In this document: positions 10,774-22,983 of the stretch, piece after piece
How the letters are laid out: the number at the start of each line of letters is the position of its first letter
Numbering within the stretch: position 1 is the stretch's first letter
From: Paragorgia papillata
Taxonomy: Eukaryota; Cnidaria; Anthozoa; Scleralcyonacea; Coralliidae
Assembly (NCBI GenBank): GCA_035771165.1
Contig: JAWNZC010000181.1
Coordinates: 171,501 to 235,500 of the forward strand
Reading direction: 5' to 3'
Length of the DNA: 64,000 nucleotides
Program-made: the position numbers and the translations under genes
Notes under the pieces: generated by a model
Database searches by the model: none
What the model was told of the DNA's origin: nothing
Seen by the model: only the letters and a program-made list of their open reading frames with translations

Positions 10774-11317
10774 CCCGTCAGGCCTTACGAAACTGTAAAG
10801 GCATGTTGCGTGCTCGGTTTTTTCCAGTTATTTTGTCTTTGATCGGGTTGAGTTGAGGTGTTTTCCGACGGTATTGGTGAATTCATGAGTAGTTGATCAG
10901 TAACGTTGCTGACAAGGTTTGTCCATGAAGACAGAATAGACGAATTTATTACAGACGCGAAAAAATGCCGTGCTGACATCACTCACATCAGTACCTTAGG
11001 AAGTTTGACTTGAGGACTAGAGACACAAGAAAGGGCCACAGTATGTCAAAGAACATATACGTGCTGTTTACCTAGTAATGGCTTTCTCCTTGTTTGAATA
11101 GCTTTACTTTTTGCAAGTGACCGAGTTATAGTTGATCAGCCACTGCGGCTGACAATTGTCTTCATCATAAACATGCTTTCAAAATTCGAAGGCTTTACAA
11201 TGTTTTACAACTGCACACGCCGGCGATCGCGGTAGACCTAGTACGTAAAAGATGACGAGCTATTTCAAAACAGGTTGGCCCTGGCCTTGCTGCTTTATAG
11301 TCCGACTACTGCAAAAT

Positions 11318-12065
11318 GCAAGTTTCGTTATTAAAACTATTCTCAGCAGTTTACCAACTTTTCACTTTGCTCTATCTAAAACACTGCCTACACGACACTC
11401 TAGTTTTTACTCTGATGAAGGACTCTGCTTGAAGCGTCAGTATTTCGTTATTAACTCATTCCTGTCCGAGGGCTTCTCCAGAGGTGAATAAAATCGTCTG
11501 GCGTTAGCCAGAATAAAACACTGAAGACCAATTCGGACAGGAAAGAGTTTTAAAACTATTCTCAGCAGTTTACCATCTTTTCACTTTGCTTTATCTAAAC
11601 CACTGCCTACACAACACTCTAGTTTTTACTCTGATGAAGGACTCTGCTTGAAGCGCCAGTATTTCGTTATCAAAACTAATCTCAGCAGTTTACCATCTTT
11701 TCACTTTGCTTTATCTAAAACACTACCTATACACAGCACTCTAGTTTTTAACTCTGATGAAGAGCTCTGCTCGAAGCGTCAGTATTTCGTTATTAAAACT
11801 ATTCTCACAATCAAAAACTAGAGCGCTGCGTAGGCAGTGTTTTAGATTGTGAGAATAGTTTTAATAACGAAATACTGACGCTTCGAGCAGAGCTCTTCAT
11901 CAGAGTTAAAAACTAGAGCGCTGCGTAGGCAATTTTTTAAACTCTGATGAAGAGCTCTGCTCGAAGCGTCAGTATTTCGTTATTAAAACTATTCTCACAA
12001 TCTAAAACACTGCCTACACAGCACGCAGTTTTTAACTCTGATGAAGGACTCTGCTCGAAGCGTCA
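11318..12065. repeat. Tandem and inverted Penelope-style units (CTGATGAAG...CGAAGCGTC)
   Basis: Units of about 115 bp run CTGATGAAG - short stem - CGAAGCGTCAGTATTTCG - ATTAAAACTATTCTC - AACACTGCCTACACAGCAC. At least six are direct, and one pair near 11815-11935 is inverted. The CTGATGA...CGAA layout recalls a hammerhead core, but there is an extra A before stem II and GAAG in place of GAAA. The same family recurs at 20650-21375. Origin from Penelope-like terminal repeats is inferred. Confidence 0.5.
11455..11547. mobile_element. TTAA-flanked hairpin MITE with conserved core (copy)
   Basis: Arms CTCATTCCTGTCCGAG and CTCGGACAGGAAAGAG-like sequence pair, enclosing GGTGAATAAAATCGTCTGGC. TTAA flanks it (11451-11454; a TTTTAA at 11548-11553). 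Neighbouring units of the array show the uninterrupted ...CGTTATTAAAACTATTC target. Confidence 0.65.
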
Positions 12066-12603
12066 CAGGGGCGGATTTAGACTACGTCAACTAAGTCGCG
12101 CGACGAAGTGAAAATTTGACGTGAATATATAATTTTCGTTTGTTGCACGTTGTCAAAAATTTACAAATAAAATCCTGCAAATGAGAAATAATTATCTAGT
12201 AGGAAGGAGTATGTTCTATTCTTAAAATGCCTATCTACAGAGGCTTCAGTTCAAGCCAGAAAAATTTTCCCGTTGGCGTTTTCCCGTTTTCTTTACGCGT
12301 GAGGCCTAATTCTGTGCTATGACTGATTTCGAGGGGAAGCAGTGGGATGCACGGGACATAATGCGAGAATCAAGGATCGGGTTCACAGTCATTTCCAGGC
12401 CACAAATGCGATGCAGGCTCTCGGCTTGATGAATTTGACGAAGGAAAGCAGTTAGTCACTTTTTGGCGAAGTTGGTTGGTTTTTTAAGATCTTTTAACGT
12501 TCCTGATTGGTTAATTTTTTTCTAATTACGACTTACGATTGGTGTAGAGGCTGAAACGTCATTTTGCAGGATAAGCGCCTTTCTGGAGTAATCAGTATGG
12601 TTA

Positions 12604-13900
12604 TGCACGTATCACCGGCTTCCCCCTGGGGTCGACCCCCGGGCTGACCAGGGAGATATGTTGGAGAATACAAGGGGATTGCGTTAAGTTTTTGCCCCTG
12701 AGGAGGGAGAAATTTGAGACTTTGTTGTAAAGTTTGAACAGGGGTAGGGGAATTGCTAAAATTGTATGCTTGTAGAAAATAACCACGGGAATATATCGAA
12801 CATTGTTTATAAAGTGAAAGTGGAAAATATTCTACAGCAGAAGTAATAGAACATGTATTAAAAGTGTGAAAGACAAAACAACATCAACACAAAGATAAAA
12901 ACAATCAAAGTTATCTGATAGTTGAGATATTTATTCACTGGGTATTTTTAGTTTATTGAGATATATATTCATTGGGTTTGTTTTATGTGAACTCGTCACT
13001 TCGTCAGTCGTCAAGTGTACTTTCCACAACTGATTCGAACTTTAAAATCCGTTTTCAAGGTCAATTGGGTACACACATCTGCCAACAAAACAACCCGACT
13101 TCCTTTGAGGATAGTAAACGGCCAATAAACAACAGATTTTAGATCGCACCTTGTTCTTCGTCTAATTTTTCTTCAAGTCAGCAAATGTTTCAAATCTTAC
13201 AATACCCCTAGTAAATCCCTAGTATCCTCCTCGGTGGATCCATTATTTTCCTTTATCTTCCTAATTTTATCATATAAACCCACATGTACCACAATGCTCC
13301 TTCACTCCTGATTCTAGCCTGGTACCCTGGCCCAATTTCAAAAGAAATATGGGCCAGGTAACCACTAATCTCATTCTCGCGTCATCAGGGCTAAATCCAC
13401 TTATGACGATTGCAGTTTTACTCATAGCCAATAAAAAAGTGGTTAACTAGTGGTTACCTGGCCCATATTCTTTGATTGGGCCAGGGTACCAGGCTATCCT
13501 GATTCATACTCGGTCTCGTGTGTATTGATGCAAGATATTCATTCTACGCATGCGTAGCTAATCCAACAAGCTTTCTGTATATAAACCAGTATCGGTGACA
13601 TGTCTATTAAACTGGGAAATACTGGATCTTCTTTTTTTGGTGATATTTTGAAAACAAATATAATAGAACATCTTCTCATTCAAACTGATTTAAAGCAATT
13701 GTCTTGACAAGCTTTATTAGTACATATATATAAAAGAGAAAATGACGGGGATTGTTTATGAAAGGTAACAGTAACCTGGGGACTTTGCTTCACATAATAT
13801 CCCCACCCCCCGGGAAAATTTTCAAGATTGCTTTGGCAATTTTACAATTCCCCTGGTCAGCCCGGGGGTCGACCCCAGGGGGAAGCCGGTGATACGTGCA
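12604..13900. mobile_element. PIF/Harbinger-like MITE with about 50-bp TIRs
   Basis: The ends TGCACGTATCACCGGCTTCC are inverted and extend through a C/G-rich block for about 50 bp. TTA flanks both sides (12601-12603, 13901-13903), which fits the TWA target of PIF/Harbinger. No transposase is visible. It carries a Mutator-like MITE and is itself nested in the hAT element. Confidence 0.6.
13315..13496. mobile_element. Mutator-like MITE (TAGCCTGGTACCCTGGCCCAA family), copy 1
   Basis: The inverted tips TAGCCTGGTACCCTGGCCCA and a perfect 9-bp duplication TCCTGATTC (13306-13314 and 13497-13505) identify a MULE-type MITE of 182 bp. Two further copies are at 26210-26418 and 51932-52140, each with its own 9-bp duplication. 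Confidence 0.9.
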
Positions 13901-15464
13901 TTAGCGATCGCTTCTGTGGTTCTATGAGGCCATGCGCATATTCTGCGTCTTTTTATATTCCCAACACTCAATAGCAAGGAATACAAGGATATCTACAACC
14001 TTTATGATGAAATATTCGTGAAACTTTCATCAAGTGCTTTATGCACTGAAGATGACCTTTTATAGAGGATTGAAAAAGATATATATCGAAATATCAATTG
14101 CGAGAATTTTATACAGTGAATCAGTGATGCGCTCTGAGGTCGTCCGAGGTAAGAAACCCTTACTATACTGTATGATTTGAATATCATTATAGTCTTTATG
14201 ATAATTTATAGATTTACTCTTGGGCTAGACTTCGCGTTTGCTTGTATTTGATCTATAACATGTTGAACTGATGCTTTGCAATGAAACGTGTATCGGACGG
14301 ACTAGTGTATGGACTGTATGCTGGAAATTTGATCTTGCTTGGAGATTTCATGGTTTATTAATATTAGTAATATGATTAATTTTATCTTTGTGAGACTGTA
14401 GCCAGCCAACCTGGCAGTTAAAGCACTCTTCCCATACATTGCTAATTTCTGTTCCTTTACTATTAATTATTACAGTATATATACACAACATGTCATGTAC
14501 TGTATGTGACCTGTATGATTACTGTATGTGGTGTCATAATAAACTTGATTAGTAAATGATGATTGGTTTCTTCTTTTAATATAAATTTACATGTGTACAG
14601 TAGATACAGTACTAAGTGCTGATATCCACATGAACCAATAACTACATGTGCTGTATTACAATTATTATTTACATTTTATTATCTGGCTTAAATACAATAT
14701 CTGCTTAATTCTGGTATTCAATGTTTATATACTTTCATAGACTACAAAATTGAAATCATATAAACAGGTAATGACTTAGATTAGTTGGGGGCTCAAGGGT
14801 TAGGATGACTGGGATAATGTTGAGAGTTGAGCTCCTTTATGTCCATGTCACATTATGGTCATAAATAAAAGCATTCCTTAACAAGACATTGTCTGCTTGG
14901 GTAGATGTGTAAAAGGTGAGTATCTGGCACCTGAAAACCAGACAGCTCATAGTAACATATATTGGTTATGGTGGGTAGTGGCTTGGATTAGTTGCGACTT
15001 AATTAGGATGACTGGGATGATGTAGACCCATTACCCTTGCTCTGGATTATGCAGAACATTAAATTCAGCTAGACCTTTACTTGTATGTTTTTGGTGTCTC
15101 CAAGGCATGCTGATGAGCTCTGACGTAGAGCAAAACAACCATATATTTTTTAAGTTAGTAATATATAATCACATATCTCTACTGTTTGTTGTATTGCCTT
15201 CTTTTTAGAAAAAAATAATTACACACTTACAAACTATTACAAGAATTCACTAATCCAAATCCAATTTTGACACTTTTTCAAAAAAGTATAAAATCTGCTA
15301 AAAAAATATGTTTTTAAACTTCAGAAATTTTGATTAAAAGTGTTGTCAGAACGCGGGAAATGCCATTTCGGAGACCCAATTTTCAAAAATTTTCCGGGGG
15401 AGCATACCCCCGGACCCCCCTAGATACTTTGACTAAGTGGCCAAAATTCCTAGATCCGCCCCTG

Positions 15465-15857
15465 AGTAGCATTTTGTAAAAATATATAGAGATAAAATCA
15501 ATTGAGGCCAAGTAGCTACTGTATAAAATATATTTATTCGTTTGAGCTTTCGTCGTCTACGACATCATCAGAAATAATAACAAAATTCAAAGGACTGATC
15601 GTTTGATTTTCAAATTTTACACTACCAACGCCTATCGTGCAGCTGGTAGTTGTTATTACGTGTCCTATTTCAAACAACAAAGCCGTTTCGCTTAAGTCTT
15701 TGTGTTAAGTGAAAAACGATAAATAGCTTCTGGCGTTGTCTTGTCATAAACCAACTAACCAAGCCAATATTATTCCTATAGTCGTGTCTGGTTGCTACCT
15801 TGCTTAATGTATGAAAACGTACCACGTTCATCGTAAAAAAGCATGGAAAACGTCGCG
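15465..15857. repeat. Partial copy of the foldback element of 3574-4300
   Basis: It starts AGTAGCATTTTGTAAAAATA as at 3574 and carries the same GAGCTTTCGTCG...ATCATCAG segment and CGTGTCTGGTTG piece. It loses similarity near 15865, where a CGACCACTGCGAC-rich stretch begins. Nothing coding is seen up to 16041. Confidence 0.65.
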
Positions 15858-16041
15858 CGTGCCGACTGCGACCACTGCGACTGTTCGAACCACTGAGACT
15901 ATTGCGACCGTTACGCTTGGTATGCTAATGCTATGCTTACTCTGCATTGGTGCGGTTTCTATACTTATTACGCTTACCATGCACACTTGCTCAGTTGGTT
16001 TGCTCACTTTACAGGGCTTCATTTTAGGGGTTCTACACTAA

Positions 16042-16263
16042 GGGCCTGTTATCATGAGGCGAGTTATCTCGGGGGGTAGGGTTATCCCTACCCCCCGAGA
16101 TAACTCGGTGTTATAGTTTATTTCCATGTTAAAAAAGTAAACCGTTCACATGAGACCGAGATAACTCGGGGGATAGGGATAACTTGGTCGGAGCGATAGG
16201 GTAACCCTAGCCCCCGAGTTTTCCCTACATCCCGAAATAACCCGGTCTCGTGTGAACAGCCCC
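16042..16263. mobile_element. PIF/Harbinger-like MITE with internal palindromes
   Basis: The ends GGGCCTGTTATCATGAG and GGGGCTGTTCACACGAG (inward) are flanked by TAA (16039-16041 and 16264-16266). Inside, CCCCCGAGATAACTCG and its complement repeat several times and can fold into alternative hairpins. Confidence 0.6.
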
Positions 16264-16715
16264 TAACGATCAAAGTGCCCGAAATTATTTTCTTCTTATC
16301 ATTTTGGGAGAGCAATCACCCCTGACGCTTTACAAGACAAGAAGCTTGCTAAAACACATGTATATTAGTCATTTGCACAAGTTTAAAAACGTATATTAAC
16401 ATAGCAAAAAGCAACTTTAACAATTTCACAGTAAGAAAAATTAAAAATAAAATTAGGCTTGAAGGTGCAATCAAAATATTATGACGTATTAAAGCATCTA
16501 GCCAATCAGAAAGCTACTTCCGAGCACTGCGAGCTGACTCCCCTATCCGTCTGACTCAGACGAATTTAATTGCCGAGACGAATTTAATTTGTGTGTCGGA
16601 TCTAATCGAGTTATACATCGCAGTTTCGTCGGATAGAATTCAAACAATTAAATTCGTCTGAATTGAATTCGTCTATTGTGCGACGTTTAGCGCAAGCCTT
16701 ACGAGAGAAAAGCAC

Positions 16716-16835
<120 letters not shown>

Positions 16836-17913
16836 GACGAACATAGAACTATACCTTCAGCCAATGAATCGTTTACTTGATGTGTTGGGGGTTTGTGTTG
16901 GTGACTGAATGTTGATCTAAAATACAAAAGGAGAATAGGGATGGTCTTGTAAGTGAGCAAATGATACTTGAACTTGACGAAGTCTTCTGAAATAAATTGA
17001 TTGGTCCAAACCTGACATAACATATTTATTATCACCCTTCCTTTAAAGCCCTTCCTTTTTCGACCACTCCTAGTTATATTGTCTTAGCAAATTTCTGTTT
17101 GTGTATCTTAAAAGAATCTTTAATTGGTAATTGAAATATTTTTCGTTAAAAAGTGAGCAAACCTTAAAGTGCACATGAAACGAAAATTACGTCTGTCTTA
17201 TTTGAAAGAACACTTAAAATGATAGAGTAAAATCTTTTGCAGTTTTTCGTTTCCTTGCTTCGTTGTCGAGATATTTCAGTTTGTTTGATATATAAAGTAA
17301 ACAACTTGACGTCACATGCGCATAATGAGTTATCAGAGAGGGTTATATATCTTTGCTATTATCAAACCAAACTTAATTCGAAGGAAGTATGTGCGTGTGT
17401 TTCTCTCCAACGCCAAACATGTCGAATTTTCAAGTGATTATGTTTGATAATAGCAAAGATATACTAGAAGTTACTATCGCAAGGAAAGTGCTGCCTGAAG
17501 GACCAAATGGAGTCCTAATATGCTACTGAAAAATTCTGGATATACTCTGATTTTATACTTATAGTATAGTACAGTAGGTCAACACCAGGGCCTGGCAGCC
17601 ACGAACAGGAGTGGTGCAGTGCAGAGTCATGTTGCTTCAAGATTTCTAGTAGCAGTAACTTTCACTTGCTAAGGTCAGAAGACCCACTTACTACATTTTT
17701 CTCAAATGACCTTCAGGCAGGAAAGATTAAACATTGAGAATTAAGATTTTCTGGTGCCGGCTATAGTAATAATTATACATATTTTTGATATATCAAATCA
17801 ACAAACAGCCATGTACATATGCAGATAGATCAATGGGACAAAACAAATAGAAAATATATTTTTCTTTAAAAATAACAGGAACAATAACATGACTAATAGT
17901 TTGCAAGATGATA

Positions 17914-18526
17914 GTGTTCTGAATGTTAGACTACACAGTCAGCAGTTCCACATCTAGCAATTTGTATGTTTGGGTATCATATGGTAATAGTGTTCTGAAT
18001 GTTAAGACTACACAGTCAGCAGTTCAACATCTAGCAATTTGTATGTTTGGGTATCATATGGTAATAGTGTTCTGAATGTTAAGACTACACAGTTAGCAGT
18101 TCCACATCTATCAGTTTGTGTTTGGGTATCATATGGTAATAGTGTTCTGAATGTTAAGACTACACAGTTAGCAGTTCCACATCTATCAGTTTGTGTGTTT
18201 GGGTATCATATGGTAATAGTGTTCTGAATGTTAAGACTACACAGTTAGCAGTTCCACATCTATCAGTTTGTGTGTTTGGGTATCATATGGTAATAGTGTT
18301 CTGAATGTTAAGACTACACAGTTAGCAGTTCCACATCTATCAGTTTGTGTGTTTGGGTATCATATGGTAATAGTGTTCTGAATGTTAAGACTACACAGTC
18401 AGCAGTTCCACATCTATCAGTTTGTGTGTTTGGGTATCATATGGTAATAGTGTTCTGAATGTTAAGACTACACAGTTAGCAGTTCCACATCTATCAGTTT
18501 GTGTGTTTGGGTATCACATGCAAGAG
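17914..18526. repeat. 77-bp minisatellite inside the transposon, 8 units
   Basis: The motif GTGTTCTGAATGTTAAGACT recurs at 17914, 17990, 18067, 18142, 18219, 18296, 18373 and 18450. Copy 1 has only two units (9119, 9195). Each unit includes, on the minus strand, the last 15 or so codons of the RPA-like protein plus its stop and downstream bases. Confidence 0.9.
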
Positions 18527-18857
18527 TTAGAGTGCCTAGTTCTAGGATAGCTTCAGTGAGTTCTTCTGATGCTGAATGTTCCAGGTCACATAGATTTTTG
18601 AGCTTATTGGCAACATCACTGAAAACTGTAAGGCGGAGGTTTTGATGTGGGTCCTGAGTAGTTTGGACAAGGAGACGAAGATACCACTGAACCTTGCAAC
18701 GATTGACCTTTTGGCTCATGCTACAATTTTCACAGAATGTCAGTGTGCCTTTTATAATGACCTTTTTATGGCATGAACAACAGCACTGGGTCTTTGCTAT
18801 GTTCTATACACCAATGATATCTGCTACTACCTCTTGCAAAGAACTCATTATGCACAT
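18468..18857 (-). pseudogene. RPA-like protein of the TTAA transposon, broken copy
   Basis: It aligns codon for codon with 9213-9605. A single change turns the Ser codon at 18804-18806 into TAG (codon 18), and one Glu codon of the EEE run is deleted. The zinc-ribbon cysteines and the TVFSDVA motif remain. It ends in the first unit of the minisatellite. Confidence 0.7.
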
Positions 18858-19574
18858 GTGACGTCAAGTTGTTTAATTTACATTTCAAACAAACTGAAAT
18901 ATCTCAAGAACGAAGCAAGGAAACCAAAAACTGCAAAAGATGTTACTCTATAATTTTAAGTGTTCTTTCAAATAAAACAAACTTAACTTTCGTTTCATGT
19001 GCACTTTAACTGCCTAATCTATCGCCTTCCTTTATATTCAGTAAGTTAATATCAGACATATGAGAACAAGTAGGGCTTAAATTAATAGACCTGGCTTTGA
19101 AGGTAACAGCGGAACTTATTTGACAAGTTTATTAATACATGCATCAAATTGACAGACAAACTGGCACCACACAGGAACACACCCAGATATCCGATAATTG
19201 TGGAATTTCCTTTGGCAGAAACCCAATAATATAAAGCTCTAACTTTGTCTCAAATATTTCAGTAAATAATTTTATGCAATATGAGATCTCGGTTACCCAG
19301 ACTGGCTTTTTCCCAAGTTTATAGACCGCCTTCACGCGATGCCGGTACAAACGAATATAAACGGCAGAATATCGTTATGTTCGCACAAAGCGTTTGAATT
19401 TACAACAGTTTTGAAAATGCGTACACGACTGGGGAACCTTGTGGTGTCCATTCAGTATTACCAAGCCATGCGCTGTTTAAATAGCCAAGTTTCGTCAAAA
19501 ATCAATGGAAACGAAGAGCAATTGAAATCAAAGCGTAATGCATTCTAAGTTTACAAGTTCAGTCTTTCTGTTAA

Positions 19575-19797
19575 GCCCTAATCAAACGAGAAAGCAAGTC
19601 ATCGCAAGTTGGCAGTCACGCTATCTCAGCCAGGCGCTCTGAATAGTTTCCCGAAAATATCATTTACCGTGACAAAGTTAAAACTTGTTTAAAACACTCA
19701 TGAAACCTTTATTTTGTTAATTTGGGTGTTCGAACGACCGCCACAGAAATTCTGACTGCCAACTTGCGATGACTTGCGTTCTCGTTTGATTAGGGCT
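19575..19797. mobile_element. MITE with GCCCTAATCAAACGAG ends at TTAA
   Basis: About 48-bp inverted ends run from GCCCTAATCAAACGAG to TTGGCAGTCA, with TTAA on both sides (19571-19574, 19798-19801). In block A copy 2 (about 10323-10400) only the left arm survives, showing an internal deletion there. Confidence 0.6.
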
Positions 19798-20649
19798 TTA
19801 AGGAACTTGCCTTATTGACTTAGTTATTCGCCAATTTCCACTGGCTAGTTATTGGTATAATTGTAAAAACAACAGTTTATAAGTTCTTACCACCAAAATC
19901 AGTAGAGTGGTCGTCAGGTCAGACTGTTAACCCACTGTCTTCTGCGAGGTTGGCTTTGAGAGGAAGGAAGACAAGCCTAAAATGCAAAGAAATGTTAATC
20001 ATGTACGTGTGAATGAAAGAATGCAATCCGCTTTACGGCAAGTTTATTACTCGGGCTACCTGTGCTAGCCGAGTCTAATTATATTATTGTATCATCCCGT
20101 CAGGCCTTACGAAACTGTAAAGGCATGTTGCGTGCTCGTTTTTTCCCAGTTATTTTCTCTTTGATCGGGTTGAGTTGAGGTGTTTTCCGACGATATTGGT
20201 GAATTCATGAGTAGTTGATCAGTAACGTTGCTGACAATGTTTGTCCATGAAGACAGAATAGACGAATTTATTACAGACGCGAAAAAATGCCGTGCTGACA
20301 TCACTCACATCAGTACCTTAGGAAGTTTGACTTGAGGACTAGAGACACAAGAAAGGGCCACAGTATATCAAAGAACATATACGTGCTGTTTACCTAATAA
20401 TGGCTTTCTCCTTGTTTGAATAGCTTTACTTTTTGCAAGTGACCGAGTTATAGTTGATCAGCCATGCACAGCGGCTGACAATTGTCTTCATCATAAACAT
20501 GCTTTCAAAATTCAAAGGCTTTACAATGTTTTACAACTGCACACGCCGGCGATCGCGGTAGACCTAGTACGTAAAAGATGACGAGCTATTTCAAAACAGG
20601 TTGGCCCTGGCCTTGCTCCTTTATAGTCCGACAACTGCAAAATGCAAGT

Positions 20650-21375
20650 TTCGTTATTAAAACTATTCTCAGCAGTTTACCATCTTTTCACTTTGCTCTA
20701 TCTAAAACACTGCCTACACAACACTCTAGTTTTTACTCTGATGAAGGACTCTGCTTGAAATGTCAGTATGTCGTTATTAACTCATTCCTGTCCGAGGGCT
20801 TCTCCAGAGGTGAATAAAATCGTCTGGCGTTAGCCAGAATAAAATACTGAAGACCAATTCGGACAGGAAAGAGTTTTAAAACTATTCTCAGCAGTTTACC
20901 ATCATCTTTTCACTTTGCTTTATCTAAAACACTGCCTATACACAGCACTCTAGTTTTTAACTCTGATGAGGAGCTCTGCTCGAAGCGTCAGTATTTCGTT
21001 ATTAAAACTATTCTCACAATCTAAAACACTGCCTACGCGCCGCTCTAGTTTTTAACTCTGATGAAGAGCTCTGCTCGAAGCGTCAGTATTTCGTTATTAA
21101 AACTATTCTCACAATCTAAAACACTGCCTACACAGCACTCTAGTTTTTAACTCTGATGAAGAGCTCTGCTAGAAGCGTCAGTATTTCGTTATTAAAACTA
21201 TTCTCACAATCTAAAACACTGCCTACACAGCACGCAGTTTTTAACTCTGATGAAGGACTCTGCTCGAAGCGTCATGCAGTATTTCGTTATTAAGACTATT
21301 CTCAGCAGTTTACCATCTTTTCACTTTGCTCTATCTAAAACACTGCCTACACAGCACTCTAGTTTTTACTCTGAT
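20650..21375. repeat. Tandem Penelope-style units, second array
   Basis: The same units as at 11318-12065, here five or six in direct order with CTGATGAAG(A/G), GCTCGAAGCGTCAG and AACACTGCCTACACAGCAC landmarks. The last unit is cut off near 21375. Confidence 0.5.
20781..20873. mobile_element. TTAA-flanked hairpin MITE, paralogous copy
   Basis: The same insertion as at 11455-11547, carried along by the block duplication. The core TGAATAAAATCGTCTGGC is unchanged. Confidence 0.65.
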
Positions 21376-21490
21376 TTATTTTCTATTTACAAGCTTTGCC
21401 ACGAGTGGCAGGGAAGTCCCTGCCTCCTCCGCAGGCTCTTATAATTTTTAGGAAAATAATTCGCGTTTGTGAAGCCAGGGAACTAGCGTA

Positions 21491-21747
21491 GGGCCATTCC
21501 ATTTAATATCCACACCCCCCCATGGACGAGTTTTTCTGAGGGGGTCCTCAAAAGCCGTTTCTGAGGGGGTAAACGCGTCGGCATCCTTTGATCCTCCGAA
21601 AATTTCCGAAATTTCCAAGGGGTTCGGACAAAAAATGGCTATTTTCTGAGGGGGTCATTGTGTCGGCACTTTGATCTTTTCTTCTTAGGGGTTGAATTTT
21701 GAGTGACCTCGTCCATAGGGGGGTGTGGATATTAAATGGAATGGCCC
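21491..21747. mobile_element. MITE with GGGCCATTCCATTTAATATC ends
   Basis: The ends are inverted for about 35 bp (GGGCCATTCCATTTAATATC, then a C-run) and flanked by GTA (21488-21490, 21748-21750), a 3-bp duplication. Direct repeats of TTTCTGAGGGGGT lie inside. The superfamily is unclear (3-bp targets occur in CMC and PIF/Harbinger). Confidence 0.65.
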
Positions 21748-21750
21748 GTA

Positions 21751-22983
21751 GAGCGCGCGCAATGGTTGATGCCACAGAGTGGTTGCTCCATTACGTGGTC
21801 CCTATATAATATAATACAAAATGAAACCTAATGGCCAACATCAAGGCGTAAATAGGTACTTCTAAGCTAAGACTATAAAACATAAATTAACAACACATTT
21901 TAACAAGAAGACTAGATAGGAGACGGCACGAGTGACATTTTACACAGACGGTTTTAAACGTTTGTGAATTTCGACATGCTCTATCTGAAACACTGCTTAC
22001 GTAACACTATACTTTTTTACTTTACTTAAAATCCATAAGAATACTTACCTTCGTAAACAATTTAATGAAGTAAAATCATATATGTTAGTGAAATACACTG
22101 TACATGGGCTAGACACAACTGACTCTCTCTAACACAAATTATTGACAAATAGCATATGGGGTTACTTGGCCGAGATTGCATGAAAGCCAGAAGTATCAGC
22201 TTACTGCCAGCAAAATGAAAAGGTGTTGACAGAGCGGAAGAGGAATGCCAGACGCATTTCTTTAACCCTTAGTAATTAGAAATAGTTTACACGATTATGT
22301 AGTCTATATTGGTATTTACGAGCGAGCTGTGAACTAGGTAGGTGTGGAATAGCTAGAGAGATAATCTTGTTACTCGGGCTACTCAGTACTGTGGTAGGAT
22401 CTATGGCTATGCGCCTATGCCTGATCAATAGTAACCTCCTTTTGTTCGGGAACAAAAGCACACAAGACGTCTGCGAAGGAGGCTAGATCAATACTTGGTT
22501 ATACCATCTTTAGATATTTACTTTGTCGGTAAAGCTGAGTGTTGTAATCTTTACTCGTTCAGCTTTGTTTTGATCTTTGTTTAGTTATCTCAGAGTGAAT
22601 TGCGATTTGATAGTCTTTCAATCCCGTGCTACTGTTTAACCTTTAACATTTTCTGACTTTAAATATCGTTTATATAGATTGTGTTTTAAAATCGTATCCC
22701 GCAACTTTCGACCACCAAACGTTGAAACTTCCTCTGGGGCCAAAACCTTGCGGTGGCAATAATATTCAGTGAGGTGTCCAGTTGAGGCCTCGGATAGCAT
22801 TAACAAGAAGACAAACAAGAACTGATACAGCTGACAGAGTTATTTTCTTTGTTACGTTGGTAAATTTTTGGCATAGTGTGAACACTCGTTAAACCGTCAA
22901 GAAATTCGAAGGGGTTGTGTAAACAAACGACTTTCTGCCGTTTTGCTGAAGTAGCGCTATCGCGTGACCTTCTATGCGTACAT
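21751..22983. other. Unique-looking stretch without a recognised gene
   Basis: No repeat partner was seen elsewhere in the window. The only noteworthy frame is on the minus strand, 22636-22818 (60 codons), starting with a hydrophobic MFVFLLML segment that could be a signal peptide. There is no family match and no supporting splice signal, so it is left uncalled. Confidence 0.3.

Larger units (their letters stand above)
7253..12065. repeat. Repeat block A, copy 2 (4.8 kb)
   Basis: Its first part matches 2190-3357. From about 8026 it is collinear with 16832-21380, with a few per cent divergence. Differences include three versus one copy of a 51-bp unit, a deletion of most of a MITE (near 10395) and different array lengths. 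It contains a tRNA-like head, the TTAA transposon and Penelope-style tandem units. No host coding frame is recognised. Confidence 0.75.
12066..15464. mobile_element. hAT element with CAGGGGCGGAT ends, without target duplication
   Basis: The tips CAGGGGCGGATTTAG and CTAGATCCGCCCCTG are inverted and match the familiar CAGGGGCGGATC hAT end. The right subterminal region has the C/G-run pair CCGGGGGAGCATACCCCCGG, also common in such elements. The 8-bp flanks differ (AAGCGTCA against AGTAGCAT), and each flank belongs to a different repeat, which suggests recombination between copies. Inside are the element 12604-13900 and AT-rich filler (13904-15360) without any transposase frame. Confidence 0.65.
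17168..19005. mobile_element. TTAA-target DNA transposon, copy 2, enlarged by an internal minisatellite
   Basis: It has the same tips as copy 1 and is flanked by TTAA (17164-17167, 19006-19009). It is about 450 bp longer because a 77-bp unit is amplified. The RPA-like frame is damaged. Confidence 0.85.

Noticed and set aside
22636..22818. 60-codon frame with a hydrophobic start
   Set aside because: Too short, no homology recognised and no promoter or splice evidence; noted only in the stretch description.
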